Source: Mimachlamys varia
Taxonomy: Eukaryota; Mollusca; Bivalvia; Pectinida; Pectinidae
Direction of reading: 5' to 3'
DNA length: 64,000 nucleotides
Assembly (NCBI GenBank): GCA_947623455.1
Contig: OX392545.1
Location: forward strand, 21,178,001 to 21,242,000
Shown: piece after piece, positions 12,597-23,337 of the stretch
Layout of the letters: every line of letters begins with the position of its first letter
Position numbering within the stretch: position 1 is the first letter of the stretch
Notes under the pieces: model-generated
What the model was told of the DNA's origin: nothing
Database searches by the model: none
What the model saw: the letters and a program-made list of their open reading frames with translations, nothing else
Made by a program: the position numbers and the translations under genes

Positions 12597-13376
12597 TCAT
12601 TTTTTCAGATGGTCGTCTGTAAAAATCCAGGTGGTGGTGATCAATGTTCACAGCCTAGAAAAATAGTTTTTTCTATCACATTAATTTTACTTCAATTTTG
12701 ATCCTTCCGCACGAAACGCAATGATTGAGAAAGAAGAGAAATGTATTTATAACATGGAATTCTAACAAGCATTGTTAGCTTTGCTATCCATGCAAATGAT
12801 AATAATTTGTGTTGGTGATTGATTAAAATAAGCACTGTTAGCCATAGATGTTTGAGTTCAGTATCCGAAGGAATGGTAATTATACGACTTCTAATGGTTA
12901 ACGTTAAAATACTTGTGATTATTGTAGCTTAAGGGTAAGCTAACTACTGCTGTACTTTGGTCACATGATGAGTGTCAATATAATCCCTGAACGTCGTGTG
13001 CCATATCATATTGTTGTATATCGTGAAATCTCGCGAGACCTGAACATTGTGAATGTGTCGTACAATACATATATCAATACTGATAAAATGTTTGTTACAA
13101 ACCAAAGAAATTGAATATACATGATAAAACACCTGCGTGGACGTGACATCGTGGATATTAGAAAACTCGAAATTGTATTCTTGTAAAAATACACTGCATA
13201 ACATCACGCATGTAATTGGCATGTGAACGATAGGGTAGCACAAAACTAGGTGACAGGGTGATAAAACATCTTCTCCTGAAAGTGTTACATAACATAACGA
13301 TACCACGGCGGACGTTATCAGCGCGTCATGTGTTGGTACTCGACAATGTTTTATTCAAGTTAATTAAAGCCTCATA
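12597..13376. other. No recognisable gene
   Basis: A minus-strand frame of 120 codons at 12,944-13,306 has no recognisable domain. It is treated as chance. Confidence 0.35.
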
Positions 13377-13382
13377 TTGGTA

Positions 13383-13508
13383 TATATGATGTTTACAACG
13401 ATAAATGCAAATGAAAAATAAAGGAAAATCGTCAGAAAATCTGGTATTTCTATGGTGGTTACAACGACAAATGCAAATGACAAATAAATGAAAATCGTCA
13501 GAAAATCG
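13383..13508 (+). repeat. ~63-bp tandem duplication
   Basis: 'tacaacgataaatgcaaatg', leading to 'gaaaatcgtcagaaaatc', is repeated once immediately downstream with few changes. Confidence 0.85.
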
Positions 13509-13573
13509 TAACTTGAACTTGCAAAACCTTAACAATGGTATTAGAAACGGACGGAAAACAGATTACACAATGG

Positions 13574-13634
13574 GATCCCGGAAGAAGTATAAGGGGAATA
13601 AGACCAGGCGTTCCAGAAGACTACGCGTTTTGCC
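13574..13634 (+). repeat. R1 family fragment
   Basis: 'ggaataagaccaggcgttcc' followed by 'agaagactacgcg' matches the interior of the R1 dispersed family (best copy at 20,981). Confidence 0.6.
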
Positions 13635-14339
13635 TTAAGCACAAAACGATATAAACAACTTTAACCAAAATGCCAAGGTTATCTGCGTTTGTCACGAAAA
13701 TGTTTGTTAAACGGTGCTTGTCCTTCAACAAAGTTATCCCTGGTGTATAAATAATCAGAGAATACAGAAGCGTCTAAAAAACCATTATTTGAACTCGAAA
13801 TCGATTGTTTATGTCAGTATTTCTTTGGAAAAAGAAATGAAACACACAACACAATTAGGGAATTCCATCTGGGTAAACAATAGTCTAGCTATAAAACGAC
13901 TTGTTAGTCTGATTAGAATGAATAATAATCAGCAATTACCTACATTTATCCGAGATAGGCGAGGTTTTAATCGTCTGTGCAGAATTCCGTCTGAAGCAAA
14001 TCGCTAATATTTCCAGAGAGTAATGACATTTCAATTGTTTCAATTAGTGTTAATATTCCTCTATAGCATTCTCTAGTAGCATTCAAATATACCACGCAGA
14101 TGTTTAAAGTTTGGATTGTTATTCTCAGAACGAACAACATTTCTTGCTTTAAATGTATATTTTTTATTGATAAACAATTAAGCCGCCAGATATATACTGG
14201 TTTAGATGGCTAGCTCAATATTAAGTCCTAAAAACAGACTTTGACATTCAACATACTAAAGTTTATGAAGACTACGAGTAAGTTTAATGGTCGCCACCTT
14301 GGTCTCATTTAGAAACAGTATGTCTCCTTGTACGATATG
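13635..14339. other. No recognisable gene
   Basis: A 97-codon + strand frame at 13,714-14,007 has no recognisable domain. Confidence 0.35.
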
Positions 14340-14412
14340 AAGGTTGACGAATATTCATCAGTATGCCTACTTGTAGTGATTGCAAATGATGCCTAATATC
14401 TCACTTTGAGGA
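14340..14412 (-). repeat. R1 family terminal fragment
   Basis: 'gtgattgcaaatgatgccta' and 'ctcactttgaggac' recur at 14,551-14,585. They correspond to the end of R1 that reads 'gagaac...atcattgtcaatcac' on the other strand. Confidence 0.55.
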
Positions 14413-14519
14413 CCAAGTCAAATGATTGAAAATAAAATTGACTTACAAACAATGCTTATATAAAATAATTCTCATTTGAAAGAATGAAACAAACGTGCAG
14501 TACATTGCAGCAGTAGTTA

Positions 14520-14790
14520 TGTTCATAAGTATGCATACTCGAGGTGATTGCAAATGATGCCTATGCTCTCACTTTGAGGACATGAAATTGATTTGAATGG
14601 TATTTTCATTTTCTTGCCGGGGGTCGTCGATGCAGTAGAAGACGCTTACTCTTCTTGATCACATGGTCTTATTATCTTTTGCTGTTTCAAAAGTTTTTGT
14701 GTAAATGTTTAAAATTGTTCAGATTCTGACCCCTTTATAATCGATATTGAGTTCGGATTATGGGTTTGTAGATGTTTTGGTATTTTGCTC
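14520..14790 (-). repeat. R1 dispersed repeat copy
   Basis: Minus-strand copy of the R1 family. It contains 'gcagtagaagacgcttactc', a diverged middle, and the 'cgatattgagttcggattat' end. Its boundaries are approximate. Confidence 0.75.
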
Positions 14791-14976
14791 GAATTCGGAT
14801 TTTTTCGTTCAACTTTCTCTCACAGAATCTCATTGTTTTTGTTAAACCTCCAAATCAAATTAATGAAACCATCACTGTTTGTTTCCTTAATATACAAAGG
14901 TCACTGTGTTTAACAGCTAAGATCTCGTCAACGACCAGAAAAAGTACTAAAGATGATATTTATGTCACGATTAAAT

Positions 14977-15390
14977 TTATTTACCCCTAAAGTCACATTT
15001 AAACTCTTCCAATTCAAATAGTTCATTTCGAAATTTCAGGGGTGACTGAGTTGTCATTGGAGGCTTGGGAACACAAATGACCAGTATACGTTTCTTGATT
15101 TGTCTGGAGACTAAATGGCGGATGGTATACCCATCAAAGGAAACGTCGCGGATCTCGGTGTATTTCGTCTGCAGGAATGTCTTACAGTTCCCAATGTCGC
15201 CATTTCGTGAATAATTTCGTACTCGCGTGATGGCGCCTTGGCACATTTCTTGGGGAATCAGACTGTACTTTTGTTTTAATTCAGACTTATCCAGACGACC
15301 TTCCAGTAACAGGCCAAGGTCATGAGCTTTGTGGAGTAAGTCTACGCCTTGTTCTGGTCTGGTACAAGTCACACATTCCGAGATTAACTT
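14977..15390 (-). CDS. unrecognised possible coding exon
   Basis: About 130 open codons read on the minus strand, with balanced, protein-like codon use against an AT-rich background. Features seen are a Cys-x2-Cys near the start, a charged amphipathic stretch (DKSELKQKYSLIPQ), and a basic-then-hydrophobic segment (KKRILVICVP). No ATG opens it, so it would have to be an internal or terminal exon; the 5' acceptor is unclear. The last ~20 codons (14,985-15,055) resemble a repeat also seen at 34.33-34.41 kb, so any true exon probably ends earlier or terminates inside the repeat. I do not recognise the family. It could be a pseudogene fragment or an exon of a gene extending outside the ones listed. 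Confidence 0.35.
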   Translation of the reverse strand, partial: KLISECVTCTRPEQGVDLLHKAHDLGLLLEGRLDKSELKQKYSLIPQEMCQGAITRVRNYSRNGDIGNCKTFLQTKYTEIRDVSFDGYTIRHLVSRQIKKRILVICVPKPPMTTQSPLKFRNELFELEEFKCDFRGK

Positions 15391-15820
15391 TATTGTTTTA
15401 GTAATTCACCTAGGGTGTAGTCCGTATTCGATTCCTTAATGGTGTGTCTTGTGCTTCATTTAAAACCCCAAATCCGTGTCCTCAGTATTAGATAGACGGT
15501 AATAAGTAATTATTACGAATATTGGTATATTGTCATTATATTTTGTATTTTATAAAAGAAACATGTTATGTTTTACGTAACATTATAAGTAGTCTAATGG
15601 AAAATATGTTCAAAATGGGTAGGTTTGGACAATATTGACAGCCATGCTTATCTTTCCTATATACAGCATTAATCTGCTGTGTTCAGTTCCCTCTCATGTA
15701 CTTATTTACATAATGGACACATTTTCGTAGTACACAATTTGAAATTATACAGAACTAGTTCAATTTCACTTCTAAATTCATATATTAAAGGGGTTTTACT
15801 TACGTGTATTTTTCGCTTCT
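15391..15820. other. No recognisable gene
   Basis: AT-rich; nothing supported. Confidence 0.4.
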
Positions 15821-16005
15821 ATATTAATTTTGGATTCCCACCTTTTGGCCCCTAGCATCACTGAGGAGTCCTTAGAGGACGGAACAGCTGTATGATGCAG
15901 TTTAATTCATTATTTCGACATACTGTACCTATTACTAAATTTAAAAGGTGCAGCATATGTGTGTGTTACGTCACCATATGTGTGTGTTACGTCATCTTTA
16001 AGATA
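15821..16005 (+). mobile_element. R2 hammerhead-bearing short element, copy 1
   Basis: This copy shares its left flank (ttttggattccca...ccttttggcccctag), its ribozyme block and its body (cagtttaattcatt, ctattactaaatttaaaagg, gcatatgtgtgtgttacgtc) with copies at 23.2, 28.4, 45.6 and 54.9 kb. Here the 'catatgtgtgtgttacgtca' end is duplicated. No coding capacity is seen. By established knowledge, hammerhead-carrying non-autonomous elements (retrozymes, SINE-like satellites) are known in animals; membership is inferred. Confidence 0.75.
15855..15898 (+). ncRNA. hammerhead ribozyme, type I, core base changed
   Basis: Stem I is GCATCA (15855-15860) with TGATGC (15893-15898). The first core box is CTGAGGA. 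Stem II is GTCC-TTAGA-GGAC. The second box reads GGAA instead of GAAA, a change at the position equivalent to A13. Stem III is C-AGCT-G, followed by the cleavage triplet GTA. The A13 equivalent is invariant in active hammerheads, so this copy is predicted inactive. Confidence 0.7.
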
Positions 16006-17369
16006 AAATATGAAAGACTCTGTGCTGATGAGTTCTTTAGTCCGTGCAGTGTGCTGTAATTTTGAAGTCCCTTTTCAGTTATTGTTTTTTAAGTAATGAC
16101 ATATTTCATAACACACACAATTTAAATTGTTAAATTGAAATTTACCTGTACTACAACATTTTAACAGCCCTAAGTCGATACGTTTTCCGAACGTACTTCT
16201 TTATTTCAGCAGTAGTTCAACTATTGATCTCTATTTATTTTCCCCTGACATCACCAACTTATCCGAAATGGATGAAACCGTTGTATTTAACTCTTTATTA
16301 TCGGATACGACGTATGACAACCTATGTATGTGGTACGTTCAAACTTTATATATAAGATTTGAAATCGGGGACATGATTATGTCATGTTTTCAAAATGTTA
16401 CAGTTTCGGCTGACTCAGGTAACCGGGTAAATTCAATTCAATTTTATTGCATAACATTGTGTGGATCGTGCTGCCAGTACTATAACCAGGCACGCAAACA
16501 TACATATAGAATACATTACATACCTTGCATCATCACTTCCCACTGACAGTTCAAATGACATTTTAATGAAGAGGCCAATATCGCACAAAAGTGACGATTC
16601 ATTAGATGATAATAGCATTTGTAGATTTTGTATATTGGGGAAAAAGAGTACTTGTATCTTATTTGTATTTTTCAAATTCCATGTCGAACTGCACATCATA
16701 TGTGTTATTTATAGACAACTCGTTCAGAACATGCGGGTTCTTTTTGTTTTACACTGGAAAAAACCGAGACATGTTATATGAATTTCACTTTTTCTTATAT
16801 TTTCGATTTGAAAACAATTTCTTAAAAGGGAAGGGGTGAACTGGTTTACTCGATTATTTACATGATGCTACTGTACAGATATTATAAGCGATACTAATAG
16901 AACCAGTGTGTGAACGCGAATGGAACTAGGACACTTAGCTCCGCGTAAATAGGGAGCCCTTACCACGCACTTCACAGCTAGCGTAGCGATGCTGGAAGTT
17001 TTCATTTTATTACTATTAACACTGAATGTTTTGGATTTTAAAAGTTATAATGAAGCATTGCCTTAGTCGTAATACTCAATGAGCATGAATTCTCTCAACT
17101 ATTGAAATTGAATGTTGACATGACTGCAAAACGTTAAAATGGCGGAAAGTATTTTTTCCGTAGGTCAATTTATACATTTGTATGGTTCTTTTCAATTTAT
17201 ATGATTCTTTTAAATTTATATGATTCCTTTTTATGTTTATCGAATATAATGAGTGAAATCTTATCTGAATAACGCAATCAATTACTTTGTTGAACAATTG
17301 TCGTACACATTATCATTTCTATATTTAAGCATTATGCATTACTATGATTTTACCTCGGTTGATATAGTG
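16006..17369. other. No recognisable gene
   Basis: Overlapping open frames on both strands at 16.27-16.84 kb have no domain resemblance or convincing codon pattern. Confidence 0.35.
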
Positions 17370-17485
17370 CGTGTATGCAGTAGAGAAGACGACGCCTACC
17401 CTTTTGGAACACCCGGTCGAATTCTCCTTGAAATCTTGCAGAGTCTCCTTGTAACCGATATCCTTTCTTCGAGTTTTACCCATAT
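17370..17485 (-). repeat. R1 family degenerate copy
   Basis: 'gcagtagagaagacgacgcc' followed by 'tacccttttggaacaccc' resembles the reverse complement of the R1 interior. It is old and diverged. Confidence 0.5.
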
Positions 17486-18240
17486 TTTATAAGGCTTGGG
17501 GTTTCGAATTATGATTCTATTGAAACTTTAATTTCTCTTCTTGTATTTTTTCCCTGCAAGCGAGATTATATTTGATCGATCAACAGTATGTTGTTGATTA
17601 AATTTTTGACAGCATCAGTGGTGAACTGTTTAGATATTGTTCTAGCTTTCCCTCGTTTTATAGACATTCTCGTACTTTAAATGACATTTTAATGCAGAAA
17701 GACACATAATGCCGCGCAATTTTCCCCACGATTATACAAAATGATGATTAAAAACGACAACTAGTCTTTGTTTTATTCAGATTAACATCATATACGTTAC
17801 GATTTTAATAACATTTTATGACAATCCGTCAGGTTTAATTTTGCCGCGGATGAATCTAGCTGATCCGTTTAAAGCCCTTGTTGTCTTTGAATCTAGGCCA
17901 CAAGGTGACCAAGACCATATGTAATAGTCCATACCAAGTGATAAAAAATCTACTTCTTGTATCACTCGTATTAAACAAATCACTTCCTAAGAAAGAAAAG
18001 GGGGTTTTCATCCCCTTTTGCGATGACGTTAAAGATTTTATGACTATTTGTATTTACTTTTTAAACGTCAAGCTGAGAAATGGTTCATTACATTTGTAGA
18101 AACTTGTGGAAATAAAAAAACATGGCGTGTAAAGAAATATATCATTTATATTAGTGTCACAGAGAAAAAGGAAAAGAAAATATCGCAATGCCAGGAAGCA
18201 AGGTCATAACCATTCCCCATGCGAGTACGAGCTGCCAGAG
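17486..18240. other. No recognisable gene
   Basis: AT-rich; nothing supported. Confidence 0.35.
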
Positions 18241-18284
18241 GCTGACATCATTTCTCCTGAACAATAAACGTCTGATGAGGCTGG

Positions 18285-18640
18285 TCTGGGGATTTAGGAG
18301 CTGGTATACACATCACGGTGGCCCTTGCCACATTCACTAAATGTGTCATGTATGTCACCATTGAACATACATATAATGCTTTTAAAAGATTGAAAGTAAA
18401 AATGGTTTTCAAATGACGTTGGCCCGCTTTTAATGTCACAGGGGACAATTATTTCAAAATGTTTAAACAGCTTTCTCTCATTATCTAGAAGACCCATGGT
18501 ACTTGAATTTAGCATGTAGTATGCAGGGATTAGGAGCTGCGACATTTGTTTAAATGGATGACTTTGACATATTTTCAATGTCACAAGGGGCAAATATTGT
18601 GCAAACAATGAACTAACAAACAATGCTTTTATCACAAATG
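18285..18640 (-). repeat. degenerate tandem repeat with long open frames
   Basis: On the minus strand 'ccccttgtgacattgaaaat' (near 18,585) and 'cccctgtgacattaaaagcg' (near 18,440) begin two related units about 150 bp apart, each followed by a similar stretch. Minus-strand frames of 66 and 113 codons overlap here, but no family is recognised. Confidence 0.3.
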
Positions 18641-18785
18641 TTTGTAAACATTTTCTTCAGGTTGGAAAGTATGATTTATGTAAAGATTATTTTACACAAC
18701 CAAAATATGTTTTTATGTGACGTTTCGATGACTAGTACGATATGTACCCTGTCACCTTCATCAGACTAATGACCAAAAAAGCGTA
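18641..18785 (-). mobile_element. dispersed element fragment with hammerhead-like boxes
   Basis: On the minus strand, CTGATGA (18758-18764) and CGAAAC (18722-18727) are separated by 30 nt. That interval contains GGTGAC and GTCATC, which can pair as a stem II. An unpaired A follows the first box where a G-C pair is usual, and no closed stem III or stem I partner is evident. The layout recalls the minimal hammerheads described in Penelope-like retroelements, but it is incomplete as read here. The left part resembles 2.58-2.68 kb. Confidence 0.35.
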
Positions 18786-19000
18786 TGCATACAACTGTTA
18801 ACAAAATCATAATCCAAACTCAAAATCGATTAAACCAGGGGCAAGATATGGACAAAGGATATATTTACATGGAGACCCTTGTAAAAGTACGAGAGAATAA
18901 GACCAGGTGTTCCGGAAGAGTAAGCGTCTTCTGCTTTATCGACGACACCCGCCATGTAAATCTTTGTCACATCCATGTAAACATCAAGTTCTCAAAATGA
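18786..19000 (+). repeat. R1 dispersed repeat copy
   Basis: Clean + strand copy, from 'aaaatcataatccaaactc' through 'ggagacccttgtaaaagtac' and 'ccaggtgttccggaagagta' to 'cgacgacacccgccatgtaa'. A short open frame across it (METLVKVRENK...) is shared with other R1 copies. It is treated as part of the repeat. Confidence 0.85.
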
Positions 19001-19002
19001 GA

Positions 19003-20980
19003 AACGAGTATCATATATAAATAGCAATATTCATTTTTTAACAATTACGGTGAAATTTCCAGTTTTAGTAACAAAAATATAATTTTAGTGATGCTTGTAT
19101 GAAAATTGCATGTCATTGTAATAGGAACATTTTCGAGATTTGCTTAGTACTAAAATACTTAATGTGTTTTTATGAGATGTTTTCGTGAAATTCAAATTGT
19201 TCATAGAGCATCGTTAACAGAATTACCATACTAGTCAACTCTGTAATGTATCTTCACTAGAAACAGATAAACGAGATCCATTACCGATAACGTCTAAACC
19301 TGATACCCAAGGGGCCTTAATCCAATACTTTACAGGATGTACAATGGTAATTTGTGTTATTCTGTGATAAAGTTAAACTAACGGTTATTTCAGGGCACAT
19401 TAAAGTCAGTAATAATTGAGAGCTACTTCGATGTAAGTTGTGTTTTCGTGACATTGTAATGTGTCAATAGCATGTCGGCTCTGCACGTGGCAGTCTCGCT
19501 GCTATTAATTGACGATTTTAGAACGATAATTCAGCTCCAGTACTGGCCCGTCTGTTCTTCATGCATTGGTAGGCTCGAACCCATTTACGATATAACCCAT
19601 TAGTGTAATGACAGGTTCAGGTAAACTTAGAGTCTCCGACATTTTGTTCAATCCGAAAGCTTATTTTTTGAACTGCGAGAACAAAACATGTTTTGGGAAT
19701 TACAAGTGTTCCCTGCCATACAAAAAACAACGATGATGACAAATTGTAGGCAGGCTCTTTCGAGACAATGATATTTAAGTGGTATTTTGATGTGATGAAA
19801 TTCCGTACGGGCAGCTCCATTGTTACCGGTCCGTCATAGCACCACGCGCGTCAAATGTCAAAAACGGAGATTGAACTGAAGGTCATTTGCATAATGATCT
19901 GCATTAGTCTCCTGATGAGTTTTTAGACAATCGCTTTTATCATCGCTCCTATCGTTTTATCTGTCATAGCTGTTTCGTGAAATGTACACCACTTACCATC
20001 GACTTCCTATCCTGAATAAACAGCAGGTGGGACCGGAGTATCGATTCAAAATTATCATAAATTTGTTGTTAATAGAAAATTGGATTTATTTACTACCGGG
20101 TTGTCATATTGTTACGGCAGAAATGCTGGATTTATTATCACAATCCAATCATGGCTGATGAGCTCGATATCCCAAGAGAGAAATAAGGCATGCTGACAAT
20201 TTGAATAATCCCTTTGTTTGCTTTTGGTTAATAAAATATATTTCAGTTATCAATAATTCGAGTTTTCAGTTAATATTTGTCATTACGAGCTTGTACTTTA
20301 ATCAGATGTGTTTTTTGACATGAAAACCGTGATTATTGTGAATTAATAAATCTCGAGGGAATGGGATCACTATCTGTAGCGTAAGAAAATCTCAACAAGA
20401 ATTCTGTTGTAAGGAGTGTACAAAAGACACGCACGAGAATAGCGCGGTCATGATGTCGGATAAGACACAGCTGAGTTAGTTACATAATGCATTAAACTAC
20501 ACTATTCAGCTGCCGTAGGACTCATCAGTGATGCTTAGTAAGGACCTATAAAGTGAAGTTTACGAGGCACCTGAAGAAACATAACCGAGTGAAAGAAATG
20601 CCCAAATCCACTAGATAAGGAGAAAGAACGTTAAGCAAAGCTTAACATGCATTCCCTGACACGTGACAGATTATCGACTAGTTAATACCCTGTAACATCC
20701 CTGATCAGAACTAAGTGTGTAGTTCACAGCCTGTCATGTACCTCGCACTCGGTTGTTTATTGGATAGTAATACGATTAGCATACATGTATATAGCAATAA
20801 TTGTCACGAAGCCGATGTTTATTGCCGTTAATGTGTCGGGGATGTGTTAATTAATCCATGAAAGGTAACCATTAATGGTAAGTACGTACGATGGATTAAC
20901 CGACACGAGACAAATGCGTGAGTTTAGAGCAGCACCGTAAAGGGAGATAAATACGAAATAGGGAAAAAAAGGAGAATACG
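19003..20980. other. No recognisable gene
   Basis: No exon-like stretch, array or element recognised in this ~2-kb interval. Confidence 0.4.
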
Positions 20981-21255
20981 AAAACGTCACTAAAACCATA
21001 ATCCGAACTCAAAATCGATTAAACTTACGGCAAAATATGAACAAAGGAAATAATTTCATGGAGACCCTCGTAAAAGTACAAGAAAATAAGACCATGTGTT
21101 CCGGAGGAGTAAGCGTGCCCCGTTTCACCGACGACACCCGCCATGTAAATCACATCCAAGTAAACATCAATCCTCGAAATGAGAACTGAGTTATCATTGT
21201 CAATCACAACAAGTTATCACACTAATAAACATATTAACAAAAACGTCCATCTTCA
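20981..21255 (+). repeat. R1 dispersed repeat, longest copy
   Basis: The most complete R1 copy. It has 'aaaaccataatccgaactca', the 'catggagaccctcgtaaaag' block, 'gtgttccggaggagtaagcg', 'gacgacacccgccatgtaaa', then an extended end 'gagttatcattgtcaatcac' and 'aataaacatattaaca'. The reverse complement of that end is found at 38.63-38.72 and 51.50-51.57 kb. This gives a family length near 275 bp. Confidence 0.85.
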
Positions 21256-23182
21256 TATCAAGATACAGACTATTTCTCAATGAGACATCGATGGTGACCA
21301 TGAAACCTGTCCATAGATCTGATCAACCTGCATCTCTCGAATCCTTGTGTTGTTAGTTAGTTTGTTTAAATACTGTCTATAAACATTAATGTTTTGCCCA
21401 ATAGTACTTAATCTGTTATTCTACTACATATATCACTGAGTAGCACGTCATCCAAACATTTCCATGTGTCTGAACAGGTGTGGTAACCATACCTTGGTAA
21501 ACTATATTGGCTGATGATAATGCAGATCCGTATTATCACTCCGTTACACAGGACGGGCAAATATCTTGCAAGAGGTCGTGTCCCGGTGTTCTTTCCACTC
21601 ACTGTACTTCTTGCTCAAAGTGAATTATCTAATCGACGATGCCATCTGCAGATTGTCATGTCGTCACACTGTGACACAAATATTGTGACGATGTCTAATT
21701 GCAAAATAAAAGTGTACAAGCTATATCGCTCAGAACTTTTAAGATAGTTGCAGAGGTATTTTGCCATTACAAAAGCTCACCAGCACATGGCCCCTAATGG
21801 GAAGTTGTCAGATTATATGTATATGGAGGGTAACGAAGCGACACTATGCATCTGTATTTTAATTGAATTACAATTTTGATTTATTTTTTCTCTGATATCG
21901 CATTTACTTGGTTAACGAAGCCATCGTGATATGAACAAAGTATCTAATAAGAGTGAAATGAAATGTAAAAGAGACACCCTTGAATTTTTTTTTTAATTTT
22001 CATTTCTCTCTTCCGCTTTTTTAGCATTTCGACTTTTGTAATAACCGTTTTCAGTTTTTATGATACGGGTATTTTCCATAGCGGGCTTTTATAGCCCCCA
22101 CACCTACCATTTCGGTATATAAAGGACGTTATTAGATAACAGAATTAACTTTACAAACAGTGTCAATCACTGCAGTATTGGTATAATGGAACTAATAAAA
22201 CGTTTCGTACAGGAAAACAAGCCTCCATTATATACATACGTGTTCTAACAGGAAACATTTATTCAATTCAGTTTAAGTTTGAGCCTAATTAGACATTTCG
22301 TATTATGATCAACTTGGGAAATTCAAGCGCTTCCCAAGGAATGGGATAGCTTACTACATAAATTATGTGGACATCTTAAAGTAATTAGTACATGTTCCAA
22401 TAAATATAACAAAATTCCAATTTCACTGTTTCTATAAACAAGTTCTTTAGTGTTAAAAGCCAGAGTATTTGTAAATAACATCTTTGTCAACATTACTGCT
22501 ATTGCATTTGTATTATTTCTGTAACAAACTTATTTGAACATTTAGCGAAGATTCACGAAGCTGACAATGCCCCGGGAATGTTCAAAATGACATGATTGGT
22601 TTACGTTACCATCCCTGGTACTAGTTTTTGGGTATAGTTAACTTTTGAAAGATTCAACACTCCTTGGATATATATTTGGTAGTAATTACTTTCGCATACA
22701 ACTTTGAAGGAAGAAAAGGCACATTTTCTCCACCAATGTCTGACATTTGCCTTAATGAGTGCCGTTTAGATAAGCCACTGTCGTGACAACTTGCAGTGGT
22801 GAAACCTATGGGAACAAATTTACGACATGTCATGCCAGAAACACTATATATATGGCAATAAACACAAGATACAAATGGAATGGTTTGACGATGAAGTTAA
22901 CATATAAAGGAGTGTTTTGAGAAACAACAAATATATTGATTCATTTGACGATATCGATATACATAACAAGTGTTTTGAAAAACGACGAATGGAAGATAAG
23001 AAATATATAAAATTACATGAAAATCATAGGGGAATTTCAGATAACATTTTATATATAAATATATATATTATAGGGGAAGTAGGTGGGGTATTAGTCCTTA
23101 GAACATCTATTGCCTTGTAAACAGGGAAACAAGAGACACATATCCGAAATCAAATAGCGGTAAAGCGAGAAAAGGAAAGACA
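21256..23182. other. No recognisable gene
   Basis: Short frames at 21.4-21.75 and 22.92-23.12 kb resemble nothing known. Confidence 0.4.
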
Positions 23183-23337
23183 TAAATCCTACATTATGTC
23201 ACTAGCATCACTGAAGAGTCCTAGGAGGACGAAACAGATGTATGATGCAGTTTAATTCATTTTTTTTCGGAATGCTGTATCTATTACTAAATTTAAGAGG
23301 TGCAGCATATGTGTGTGTTACGTGATCTTTATGTAAT
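23183..23337 (+). mobile_element. R2 hammerhead-bearing short element, copy 2
   Basis: Contains the full ribozyme block, then the R2 body ('cagtttaattcatttttttt', 'tgctgtatctattactaaat', 'gtgcagcatatgtgtgtgtt'). The left flank is diverged from copy 1 beyond the ribozyme. Confidence 0.8.
23205..23248 (+). ncRNA. hammerhead ribozyme, type I, intact core
   Basis: All invariant elements are present in order. Stem I is GCATCA (23205-23210) pairing with TGATGC (23243-23248). The core box CTGAAGA is at 23211-23217. Stem II is GTCCTAGGAGGAC (five pairs, three-nt loop). The core box GAAA is at 23231-23234. Stem III is C-AGAT-G, and the cleavage triplet GTA is at 23240-23242, with scission predicted after 23242. 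The RNA ends leave through stem I, so it is type I. The stem III closed by only two pairs is short but of the sort seen in natural examples. Activity is predicted, not shown. Confidence 0.82.

Noticed and set aside
12944..13306. 120-codon minus-strand frame
   Set aside because: It has mixed low-complexity composition, with no domain, start context or splice support.
16268..16840. Several overlapping frames on both strands
   Set aside because: Multiple simultaneous frames in AT-rich DNA with no recognisable family.
18785..19000. Frames of 71 and 84 codons (18.8 and 58.2 kb) starting MDKGYIYMETL and MNKGNIYMETL
   Set aside because: They are the same R1 repeat read through by chance. They are recorded as repeats, not genes.
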